Shown: one piece after another, positions 9,927 through 20,500 of the stretch | Layout of the letters: every line of letters begins with the position of its first letter | Numbering within the stretch: the first letter of the stretch is position 1 | Origin: Mycoplasmopsis glycophila | GTDB taxonomy: Bacteria > Bacillota_I > Bacilli_A > Mycoplasmatales > Metamycoplasmataceae | NCBI RefSeq assembly: GCF_900660605.1 | Contig: NZ_LR215024.1 | Span: 372,001-436,000, forward strand | Reading direction: 5' to 3' | Length of the DNA stretch: 64,000 nt | Translations under genes and position numbers: made by a program | Notes under the pieces: generated by a model | What the model was told of the DNA's origin: nothing | The model's database searches: none | The model's input: the letters and a program-made list of their open reading frames with translations, nothing else

Positions 9927-10379
9927 TTGCCAGATTCAATTATGCGTTCAGTAGACTTAAATTCAAATAAAACTAATTACTATATTTTGGATGCTAAATA
10001 CTATAAATATGGAATTTACCCTGAAAGAGGCGAGAATGTTTTACCACAAGCAAGTGACATTATTAAACAAATCGCTTATGGAGATTATATTTCAAATGAA
10101 CTAAAGAAAGAGAAACACGATATAACTTTCTCTACTTATAATGCTTTCTTGTCGCCTTTTGATTCTTTAAATAATAAATTCGAAACTAGTGAAAAAATGT
10201 TTTATGCAGGTAAATCTTTTTTCACAAAGGAGAGAAACAATCAGTCAAAACATCAAGAAGTTCATCTAATTTTGATTGACACTAAATGACTAATCGAAAA
10301 CTATGCTCGTGATATTGAATTAATCAGTCAAATTCGTCAAAAACTAATTGGACTAATTGATAACGATCAAAATAAATAA
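9927..10379 (+). pseudogene. LlaJI-like restriction endonuclease, C-terminal remnant
   Basis: The readable product is 150 aa and can begin only at a weak TTG (9927); a TAA lies upstream in frame at 9909-9911. It contains TNYYILDAKYYKYGIYP, then LPQASDIIKQIAYGDYI, and ends in EVHLILIDTKWLIENYARDIE. The IxDAKYY strand plus DIxKQxxYG resembles the PD-(D/E)xK nuclease half of LlaJI-family restriction enzymes, which are normally several hundred residues long, so the N-terminal two thirds is missing. It faces away from mod and begins 43 bases from the mod start. This suggests that the type III cassette replaced most of an older restriction system. The family call is by motif only. Confidence 0.5.
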
Positions 10380-10397
10380 CTTTTGAAGATAAAAAAT

Positions 10398-10440
10398 GGA
10401 CACAAAATATGGTTTTTCATACTTTGTGTCCTTATTTATT
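10398..10440. terminator. Intrinsic terminator between convergent genes
   Basis: GGACACAAA (10398-10406) pairs with TTTGTGTCC (10423-10431), followed by a T-rich tail. It separates the LlaJI remnant (plus) from the FMN oxidoreductase (minus). Confidence 0.65.
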
Positions 10441-10453
10441 GCTTAATTTATTT

Positions 10454-11047
10454 TTATTTGTTAATTAGTTCAGAGAATTTTTCTAATATTGCATCAGAAA
10501 CAGAATCTGGATCTATTTGACTAATTGGCGGAACTTTTGTACCTAAAATTTCAATTGCTTCAACCGATTTAGCTCCAAGGAATTTAAATGTCCCTTTAAG
10601 CCATTCAATATGGCTACTAAATGGATATCAACCTTTTGGAGCTCCTTGAGTTCCTAAAATGATCACATTAATATTTGTTAAAAGTCCAATTGCGTCACCT
10701 TTTGCTGAATATTTGTATGAAAAAGTTTTGTTTGCAACAGCTATAGAGTCAACAAAGTTCTTCACTACAGGCGCAGCAGCAAAATTAATCATTGAACAAG
10801 AAATAACAAGTATATCTGTTTCTTTTAACTTGTTAATTCAAAAATCAGATTCTACTTTATCATAATAGTATGGAAAAGTATCTTTTGTTAAGAAAATCTC
10901 ACCATGTTTGGTTTTATTTAAATCAAATCTAGAAATTTCATATTTGTTACTATTTTTTGCTATTTCATGAAATTTATTCATAATATGTCATGAATAAGAC
11001 TTTTCATTGCTTATTAAATTACCATCTAAAAACAATATTTTTTTCAT
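10454..11047 (-). CDS. azoR: FMN-dependent NADH-azoreductase / NAD(P)H-quinone oxidoreductase
   Basis: The 197-aa flavodoxin-like protein begins [20 protein letters not shown], the FMN-phosphate loop region, and continues [25 protein letters not shown] and [32 protein letters not shown]. This is the AzoR/AcpD fold pattern, equivalent to 'P.yNf..P..LK.ylD' and 'rGg.y......d....yl...l.fiG'. It likely reduces quinones or azo compounds with NAD(P)H and protects against oxidative stress in the cytoplasm. Three TGA codons encode Trp. The ribosome site AAAGGAGA lies eight bases before the start. It is a monocistronic minus-strand gene facing away from deoB. Confidence 0.8.
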
Positions 11048-11253
11048 ATAAAATCTCCTTTGTCGAATTTAAAAATATTTATAGTAATAATTTTACCTAA
11101 AAGGTCAGCAAAAAATAACTTTTACTCTTTATTATATGAAAATTTTTTTAATTTTTGCAATTCTTTACCTGGTTTTGCTTTACAAAATTAAATAAAAATC
11201 TAAAATATTATAGATATTATTCTATTTTAATAATATCCAGAACGGAGAATTAA

Positions 11254-12441
11254 ATGGCTAAATTTAAACGTGTATTTATGATCGTGACTGATGGTCTAGG
11301 TATTGGGCCTGACCGTGATCAAAAAGCATTCGGAGATGCTGGAGCAAATACAATTAGATCAGCATCAATGGCAGAAGAATTTAAAATTGATACTTGAAAA
11401 AAATTAGGAATTGGGAATATTACAAACTTAAATGGGAATTATCATGTTAAAAATCCACTTGCATATGTAGCGAAAGTTCAAGAAGTGTCAAATGCTAAAG
11501 ACACTTTAGCTGGACACTGAGAAATGATGGGAATTAAAACTTTAGTTCCTTTCCCTACGTTTACAGAACACGGTTTCCCTCAAGAACTTATTGATGAGCT
11601 TTCAAAAGCATTTGACGGTAGACCAATTGTAGGTAATAAATCAGCTTCTGGAACAGATATTATAAACGAGCTTGCTCATGAAGAAAAAGAAAGAGGAGCA
11701 ATTATCGTTTATACATCAATGGATTCAGTTTTACAAATTTGTGCACACGAAGAATGAACAGGACTTGATAACTTATACAAATATGCTAAAGCAGCAAGAG
11801 AAATTTGTTCAAGTAGACCAGAATGAAACGTAGGTAGAATTATCGCTAGACCTTATGTAGGTGAAGAAGGAAATTACACTCGTACATTCAACCGTCATGA
11901 TTATGCTAACCAACCAAGAGAAATGATTCTTAATGAATTACAAAAACAAGGAGTTGAAGTTATTTCTGTCGGAAAAATCAATGACATTTTTGTAGGTCAA
12001 GGAATTAGCAAACACTTTGCAAGTGCAGGTGATGCTAACGGTATGGACATTACTATTGATCTTGCTATGCAAGAAGGTGATAATAAATTTATTTTTACAA
12101 ACCTTGTTCAATTTGACTCACACTATGGACACAGAAGAAATGTTCATGGATATGCACAAAACATTGCTGATTTAGATCTTAAACTTGGAAAATTAATTAA
12201 TGCAATGAGAGAAGATGATTTACTTATCATGACAAGTGATCACGGTAACGACCCTCTTTATCCTGGATTTAACCACACAAGAGAATACCTTCCTGCCACA
12301 ATTTTTTCAAAATCATTCAAATCACCAAAAGTGTTGCCAGTTTTAAATGGACTTGGAACTTTAGGTAATATTGTTGCTAAAAACTTTGGTGCTGCTACTG
12401 TTGAAGAAACAGGAGATGATATTTTTGATCAATTAGTTTAA
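11254..12441 (+). CDS. deoB: Phosphopentomutase
   Basis: The 395-aa protein is of the alkaline-phosphatase superfamily. Visible family motifs are [16 protein letters not shown] at the N-terminus (metal-binding Asp), KDTLAGHWEMMGI, the phosphorylated-residue region [33 protein letters not shown], and [22 protein letters not shown] (metal-binding Asp/His). It interconverts ribose-1-P and ribose-5-P (also the deoxy forms), linking nucleoside salvage to central carbon flow. Length is exactly that of DeoB and clearly shorter than phosphoglycerate mutase GpmI (~510 aa), which shares the fold. It reads through three TGA (Trp) codons and is monocistronic with its own terminator. Confidence 0.95.
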
Positions 12442-12465
12442 TTTTAAAGAAATTATTTATTGAAA

Positions 12466-12490
12466 GAGATGCAAGGTTGCATCTTTTTTT
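12466..12490 (+). terminator. Intrinsic terminator of deoB
   Basis: GATGCAA/TTGCATC hairpin (12468-12483) followed by seven T residues, 25 bases after the deoB stop. Confidence 0.85.
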
Positions 12491-12618
12491 GTTACTAGAC
12501 AAATAAGCTGTAAATTTATGTAAAAGTTTTCTTTTCGAAGGGTAAAAAGACCTTTTTTATCAATTATTTTTGATAAGAGTATAAGATTATGATACAGAAA
12601 TAAAAAAGGAGTCAGTTT

Positions 12619-15600
12619 ATGAAAAAATCTCTTAAAGCAGCTCTTATTATTGCAGCAACTTTAACAACAACAACAGCAATTGGTACTACAGTTGCAATTT
12701 TGCTTGCAAAATCTAAAAATCAAGCTAAAAATGAAAAAGAAAAAACTGATAATAAAGCAGTTGATGATAGTATTATTAATCCAGTTGATAAGAAAGGTGA
12801 ACAAAATTTAAACTCAAACAAAAATCCAAAAGAAAAAACTCCTACTGACAAAAATGTTCAAATAAATTTTGTTTTTGAAAATGAAGTAATTTCATCTGTG
12901 AATTTAACAATACCTTCATCTGATGAGTTTTTCTCTTTAGATCAAGAAGCAATTCCGACAGGTTATTTTACCAATGATAATTTAAGTCAAATTACTTATC
13001 ATGAAGTAGTGAATATTTCTATTTCAAAAATTCCAAATAAAAAATTCAAAACTGTCAATTTAGAATTTAGATATTCTAATCAAGTCATTAAAACAGAAAC
13101 TTTTGATGTTGAAAATAGCATAGAAAGAATTTTACTAGATAACCACATTCCAAGTGGATATCAACTTTTAGACGAGAATAATAATTCTGTTAATTATACT
13201 GCTGAAAAAATTATTGTAGAGATTGTGCCACTTACTAAAAAATCATTAATTTCATTTGTTTATGATGCTAATGTTGTTGGAAATTTTGAAATTGAAATTC
13301 CATTCAAGAAAGATTCAATTGATTTATCGTTAATTACTCTACCAAATGGATATCGCCTCAAAAACGAAATAACAAGTTTTACATATCAACCACAACTTAA
13401 TTTAGAAGTTGCCCCTATTAATAAGCAAATTGTTGTTAATTTCAAGAACGGAGATCTTAAAGTTGGTGAAATTGTAATTTCGATTCCTTTTGAAAATACA
13501 ACTTTTACAATCGATCAAAATCAAATACCTGAAGGTTACCAAACTAATGATTCTTTAATTGACATTCTTTATGCTCAAACAATCGAGATTAGAGTTAATT
13601 CTATTTCTAGAGAAACACAAGATGAAATTATGCAAATTCATTTTGTTTATCAAAATGAGTTAATTAACAAATTTGAAATAATCAAAAAACCAAATCAATC
13701 TGATGTTGACTTAAATAATTTCGTCTTAAAAGAAGGTTACCAAATAAACAGAAACCAAGCTAGAAACATACCTTTTACAAATGGAACAGTTCAAATTAAT
13801 GTTGTGCCACTTACAAAAAATGCAATCATTGTATTTGAACATCAAGGACAAAAAATTTCTCAAATAAGCTTAAATATAGATTATTATGATAATAAATTAA
13901 CAATCCCACAAGATCAAATTCCACAAAATTATAAAGCTGTAAGTACAATAACTGATATACCTTACGCTTCAACTCTCACAGTCCAAGTTAATCCGTTAAC
14001 AAAGAAATTAATAATTAAGTTTATGGATGAAAATAATTTAATTAAGGAAATTAATGAAGACATAAATTATGAAATGTCAACTATTAATTTAACTAATTTA
14101 ATTCCTGAAAACTACAAATTAAAAGACGAATCTCAAACTTCAATACCTTACCAAAATGGAGAAATCATTATAGAAGTTGTTTCGAAAGACGCAAGACCAG
14201 ATAAAAACCCTGAAGCTCCAAAAGAAAAGGAAACAAATGATCCGTCAAATAGTGGAGATTCTAGTGTTTCACCAGCTACTAACGACGATAATCAACCAAC
14301 AAGTGATAGTGGAGATCCAAATCCAGGAGCAAATAATTCGCAAGCTAAAATTCAAGAAATTAGAAATTGAGAAAGCACGATTTTAAGTGTTAAAAATAAT
14401 CTAGCATCACATTTTGATAATAATGAAGCTCTTAAAAACAGCTTGGAAAATATTGATTTTAATAATTTAGAATCAAAATCAGAAGATGATCTTAATTTAA
14501 TTAAAGCAAAAATAGATGAAACTATTGCAAAAGCAAATTCGATAATTGATCAAAAAATAAATGATGTAAATACTAAATACGAAACCTTTAAAGACGATGA
14601 TTACTACTTTAAAGATTTTGAAGGAAGTATTAATTCTCTTTTATCAATTAAAAATCAAACTGATTTTAAAGTTAAAATTAACGATTTTAATACTAATTAC
14701 AATACTTTATTGCAATTACCAAATAAAATAAATGAGTTTAAAACTAATTCAGATTCAATAACACTTGATGTAAGGGATAAATATAAATTATATTTAAAAT
14801 TCTCTTATCCAAAAGAAGGAAGTGGTTCATATTTAATTGGTAATCAAAATAGTTTTGAAGTCAAAGTCACTTTAAAAGAAGCTTCAAATCCTCAAAATAG
14901 CTACGAACTTAAATATCTATATAAACTGTTAAAAACTAATCAAACAGCATTTGAGTATAAATTAACAAGAATACCTAGATCTTTTTCTAGTTTAGTAGCA
15001 TCAAATATAAATTATGAAACAAGCGCTTTAACAATTCCTTTTGATTCTGTTTCAGGAAACGATGATGCACCATTAAAGTTAAGATTAAAAACTCAAGTTA
15101 CTGATTTCAAAGATGAAACTTATCCTGATTCATCAAATATATTCATACGTAGAGGAGAAATGCCTGATTTAACTCCTTCAGCTAACTCTATTGTTACTAA
15201 CTCGTTAGATGATTATTGATTATTCCCTAGAAGATATAAAATACAATTTCGAAAAGAGATTATAGACTTTAATAAAACCGCAGTGCAAACAAGAATTAAT
15301 AACGAACAACAACAAGGTGCTTGAAATAATAAAATATCAGATAACACTCCATTCAGTTACAAAGATGCAGTATTTGTTACCCTTATGAAAGTAATTTTAG
15401 AATCTAATTTTAGTAGTGAATATTTTACAATAGATCCTAACCAAACAATTTTTACAAAACCATTTGATTCAAAAGGAAATTTTGAATTTCAAATTAAAGC
15501 AACTGTTCAAAAAGAATATGATACAAGAACAAAATTTAACAATTTAGGTGGAAGCTTTTTTGATTTTAGTTTAATTGATAAAAATATCGGTGTAAAACAC

Positions 15601-15942
15601 CAAATTTTACAACCAGGACAACAAGTGGTTATGACATTTTCGTTAGAAAATAGTTTAAACGAAAGCATTACAATTGCGAATAATAAAGGCGAAATTTTAC
15701 GTGCCACTCTAACTGAAACATTTAAAGGAGAGAACTTAAGTGGTAGAAACCCAATAGTAGGAGAATTTTCAGGATTATTCAGAATGAAATTATCTGTTGA
15801 TGGACAACTGGTTTGAAATACCACAACTGCTGGTAACGATATAACGGGTCAACGAAGCAATCAAAGTCGTACACTTCCGATTTTTGCATTACAAAAAATT
15901 AAAATCAACGAAATTCCAGAACTCAAAGTTCTTGTTTATTAA
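12619..15942 (+). CDS. Large membrane-anchored surface protein with seven ~70-aa repeats
   Basis: The 1107-aa product starts MKKSLKAALIIAATLTTTTA, a basic N-terminus and one hydrophobic helix with no lipobox cysteine, so it is probably anchored N-terminally or cleaved. Residues ~72-520 hold seven degenerate repeats of ~65-75 aa with the pattern 'xIxFxYxNxVI...IPxGYxxxx...Y...xxxVxPxxK' (IPTGY, IPSGY, LPNGY, IPEGY, LKEGY, IPQNY, IPENY mark six to seven of them). A Pro/Asn/Asp/Ser-rich linker follows (~525-575), then a helical and beta-rich C-terminal half. TGA-Trp codons at 14368, 15217, 15322 and 15814 are read through. The repeats resemble MucBP-like adhesin modules but I cannot assign a family. 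It lies between deoB and aldh with its own ribosome site (AAAAAGGAG). Role: probably adhesion or surface display, by inference. Confidence 0.75.
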
Positions 15943-15945
15943 ACG

Positions 15946-15980
15946 AAAAAAGTCACATTTATACCTGTGACTTTTATTTT
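15946..15980. terminator. Bidirectional intrinsic terminator
   Basis: AAAAGTCACA pairs with TGTGACTTTT between convergent genes. The minus-strand stop of the aldehyde dehydrogenase lies within the hairpin's 3' tail. Confidence 0.75.
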
Positions 15981-17278
15981 GCAATTTTGAGAAATTTCAA
16001 ATATAAAGAAATAATTTTCTTTTTGAAGCTTGTATAAGGTCTATTTTTAACACTAAAAAGAAGATCTAGTTTAGGCTTTTTAATTAATGAACTTTTATAT
16101 GAAAAAAGTTCAATCGAAGCCATTCCGCGATATCTTCCGATGCCGCTTAATTTGTGTCCACCAAAAGAAAGTTTGTTGTCTTCAAAAATAGAAATAGTGT
16201 TATTAATCATATAATTACCAGCTATAAAATTTGTGTAATACTCAATTTCTTTTTTGTTTTTTGAAAAAATGTACATTGTTAGCGGAAATGGATTTTTAGC
16301 ATATAACTTATCAAATTGAGTTTGGTTTTTAAAAACAAAAAGAGGAGAAACTGGAGCAAAAATTTCTTCACTATAAATATAATCATCTAAATTTTGTTCT
16401 TGGAAAAGAATAAGGGGAGAATCGGTTTTTGCATTTCTATTTTTTAGATAATCAGTAATCTTGTTTTTACGAGGTTCAGGGATTATTTCACTTAAAACAA
16501 TATTTGTAAATTCTTCTTCTTTGAATTTTCGAATAATTTTATCAACTTCTTTTATGAAACTAGCATAAACTTTTTGATGAATAAAGATATAATCAGGCGC
16601 AATACAGGTTTGACCTTTATTTAAAAGCTTACCATAGCAAAACATCTTTGAGGCATTTTTGATATTTGCATGTTCAGTAACTATAAAAGGAGATTTACCA
16701 CCTAGCTCAAAGCAATATTCTGTTTTGGAAATATCAATTTTCGATAAGATGAATTCTGCGGTTTTATTATTTCCGGTGAAAAAAACAAAATCATATTCAT
16801 TTTGTTCAAAAGTTTCGCCAATTGATTCAAAATGATCAATTTTAATAAAAGAGCTATCAGGATCAATCGCTTTAATTAAACTTTTGATAACTTTATTTAA
16901 TTCTTTTGAATAAGGATGTAACTTAATTGTTGTAATATTTCCTGCTGCAATTGAACCAACAAGCGGAACAAAAAGAAGTTGAAAAGGATAATTTCAAGCA
17001 TTCATGAGAAGCACGTTCCCGCGGGGGTTGTAAATATAACCGATCCTCTTATTTAATGAAAATTTTTGGTAACTATAAAATGAATCTTTCTTAATTTTTT
17101 TGAGAAAGAAATTAATCTCTTTGATTGTTGGAATAATCTCGGTTAACATCACTTCGTAATGTTGTTTTGCTAAATCTTTAGAAAGTGCCTTGCTTATTGT
17201 CTTGAGATTATCAAAAATGACTTTTTTCATTCTTTTTAATAACTTGATTTTGTGTTCGTAATTTAAAATATTTTTCAT
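15974..17278 (-). CDS. Aldehyde dehydrogenase family protein
   Basis: The 434-aa protein has the ALDH core: NYPFQLLFVPLVGSIAAGN (Rossmann entry), the general base in CFELGGKSPFIV, and the catalytic cysteine in NKGQTCIAPDY. A late segment, LSFGGHKLSGIGRYRGMASIELFS, corresponds to the family's 'PFGG...SG.G.Y.G...f..FS'. It oxidises aldehydes to acids with NAD(P)+. Length and the Lys-rich hydrophobic C-terminus (KKKIISLYLKFLKIAK) resemble class-3/fatty aldehyde dehydrogenases that attach to membranes. The substrate is unknown. Two TGA codons are Trp. The start ATG at 17278 has AAAGG eight bases upstream. Confidence 0.85.
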
Positions 17279-17341
17279 GCTAAAACCTTTCTTTTAATTA
17301 TAGCATTTTCAAAAAATATCTCTATTAGCCGATATTCAAAG

Positions 17342-17369
17342 CAAAAAAAGCCAGCTTTTTTAAAGCTGA
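17342..17369 (-). terminator. Orphan minus-strand terminator upstream of the aldehyde dehydrogenase
   Basis: On the minus strand CAGCTTT pairs with AAAGCTG and is followed by GGCTTTTTTT, a good intrinsic terminator. It points toward the aldehyde dehydrogenase and lies 64 bases before its start, with no minus-strand gene upstream. The rest of 17279-17576 shows only AT-rich DNA and a short repeat (GCAAAAATCTGCAAAAA). Confidence 0.6.
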
Positions 17370-17576
17370 CCACCAAAATTTTCGCACACTCAAAAATTTG
17401 TGAAAATCTCTCACTTCTGCAAAAATCTGCAAAAAAAAGATTAAAATTTATATAGGTATTATTAAATTATTAACCTAAAGTTTAAAAGTTCTCTTTTTAG
17501 AAAGCTTTTTTGCATAATGTGCATTATTTTTAAACTAAATAAACATGTTATTAATTTTCATAATATGAGGTAGAAA

Positions 17577-20500
17577 ATGAAAAAAATGAAAATAGTTTTA
17601 GGATCATTTGGAATTATCACTATCGCATCCCCTACTTTAGTGCTTTCAACTTCAACTAATGAAACTGATTTAAACGACGTCTCTATTGTTGGTGAGAGAC
17701 CGCTTTCAATTGCTTTTGCCGATAAAAGTAAAATGACTTTTACAAATCCACAGCACTATCAATACAACTTCAAAGATGGTACTTTCAAAAGCAACTATTA
17801 CTTTAATCAAGGTTTTGATAGAACTCTTTATGGTAATAAAGATTATTCTATTGCAACCATCAAAATGAAAGGTGAAAGAGATAATAAATTAGAAAATCAA
17901 GATCTTTGATACGAAAGCGAGCAAGAGTGAGAAGTTACATTTAACCGAACCGCACCGTTCTTAAAAATCGAGGGATATGATTTTGATATGTGAAGCAGTT
18001 CGCCACGCTTTGGTATTGTATTATCTAAAGCGCTAGAGTTTGTGGAAGACAGTGTAGAAATTACAGTTTATAAAAGCACTCAATCTGAAGAAGTTTATAA
18101 AACACTAAAAGCTCCAAGAATCACAAATAAGATTAAGGATCTTGAGTTTAAGATGAATAATATTGTTAAAGATATTCCGATTCCAAACAAATATAATTCA
18201 GAATGATTAGGTTATTTAACTAGCTACAACAGATGAACATCTTCACTTGTTACTTGAGAAGGTGCTCGAAGATTAGAACCTACTTGAAAACCTAATGATA
18301 AGTATCAAGATCTTTTAACTGATTGACGTCACGGTGCTAGTGCGGATTCGCAACCAATTAGAGCTTACTTTATAGACAACTGAAGAAGTGAACTTGAAGA
18401 TCTTATAAATAAAAAAGGTGGTAATAGATTTTGATATCCACCTAAATCAATTGTTGATGGAACTGTTAAGTCAGGTAAAAACTGACCCAATAATTGACAA
18501 ATGAGTAAAAAATTCCGAGATAACGTAGGTACAATTCTTGGTTTTGGTTACAACACCGGTCCAAAACCTACATTAGATTTCAACGATCAAAACTGATTTA
18601 AAATTACATTCAAAACTCGTAAAAATCAATCGATGTTTGATAAGAAAAATACTGGTGGATTAGCTTATGTAATGGCTGGTTGAACAACATATGATAAAAA
18701 TGTTGATCTTTATAGTTTTAACTGAAAAGCTGCTGATGTTAATCCTACACGTCAAAACTATTCAATCGACATTAAAGAATACCGTGAAAAAAACGTTGAA
18801 TATAAATTACCTGAGTCGGTTGAATTTACATTAGTTAAACCTAAAGGATCAGATCAACCAGCAGTTCAAGTTCCTGATAGCGAAATCAAGTTAGATGTAG
18901 ATAGAAAAAGAAGAAATGCCGACAATTGATATTCACGTACTTTTGGTTCAATTGATTTGGAAACTGCTAGAGATTTTTGAATTACTAAATCACCTAATAA
19001 TAATTCCGATGTATTTGTATACCCTACTTGAACATTAAAAACTGAAATTAGCAATTTTGACGAAGATATTTGAGATATTGAAATTTCAGATGCTCAAATC
19101 GATCCAAAAGATCCAAACCGTTTAATTTTTAATGCTAAATATGTAATTAATGATTTTAAACTTAAGAGACTTAAATCTAAAAAATTCGTTGAAGATTCAG
19201 CTAATTTTGTTAATCTAAATAAAGCACAACGTGAAGAATTTGTAAGATTAGTAAAATTAACTCAAAATGAAGAACAATTAAAAGAATTGATTGATCTTGA
19301 TAACCAAAATAACGGAAGAATTAAAGATGTTGATTCAAAAATGGAAGAGTTAAATCTTTTATTTAAAAAATCAAGTGACTTTAGAAGAAATAATCCTTCA
19401 TTTAACAATTACGACCAAACATACAAGGATACTTTTAATGCGGTCTTACTCCATGTTTTTCGTACAAAAGAAGGTAAGATGGTTACTACTTCTGAAGTTC
19501 AAAATGAAATCGACAAGATTGAAACTCTTTGAAATTACTTTGATACATTAGAAAAAATTAATAAATTAAGTAATTTATCACCTGCTCAAAAAACTCATTT
19601 TATAGATCAAGTGAATGGTGCAATGAAAAATGATGCTTCTACTAAAGATGAGAAACTTTCAGTCTTTAAGGATGCTTTAACCAATGCTAAAAAAGTTGAT
19701 TCAGTAATGAAAAAACTTCAAAAAATGATTAAAAAATCAGAAGCCGCTAAAGCTGACAAAGATACATATGATACATATGAAGAAGCTTCTAAAAATACAT
19801 TCGAAGAAGCATTGCGAAAAGCTAAAAACGAAAAAGATGCAGCAACAAACATCGAAACTCTTGATGAGTTATACGAAAAATTAAAAGATGCATACAATGA
19901 TTTAAACACTGCAAATCCTGAAAATAATTTAAAAGATAAAAAAGATGAAGCAATTTCGTTATTAGATCAATTAGAAAATATTAACGAAAAACAAAAAAAT
20001 GAGCTTGAATTAAAAATTGAAGAAGCAACTTCACAAGATGAAATCGACAGAATAATCAAATCAAAAGAAGATAATGGAGTTACAACTCTTGAAGGTTCTG
20101 CAAAAAACTTAGATGACAAAATGAAAGCTCTTAAAGAGTTAATTGAAAAATCAGAAACTTTAAAAAATAGTAATGATATCAAATATACTCAAGCTGATGA
20201 AGATAAACAAGACGCTTTCAAAAAAGCAATTGATGATGCTAAAAATGCTTTAAGTTCTTTAGATTCGGAAATTGCTAATGCAGCAAAGGAATTTAATGCT
20301 CTAGATGATGCTAAACAAGCATTAAATGGTGAACAAAATCTTAAAAATGCAAAAGATCAAGCTAAATATTTAGTTGCAAATCTTGAAAACTTGAATGAAA
20401 AACAAAAAAATGAGCTTGAATTAAAAATTGAAGAAGCAACTTCACAAGATGAAATCGACAGAATAATCAAATCAAAAGAAGATAATGGAGTTACAACTCT

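Noticed and set aside
11254-12441. Considered 2,3-bisphosphoglycerate-independent phosphoglycerate mutase (GpmI)
   Set aside because: Same superfamily, but the 395-aa length and the [18 protein letters not shown] and [18 protein letters not shown] motifs are those of phosphopentomutase.
17400-17440. Short GCAAAAATCTGCAAAAA repeat as a CRISPR or iteron
   Set aside because: Only two imperfect 7-8 base units with no spacers or further copies.
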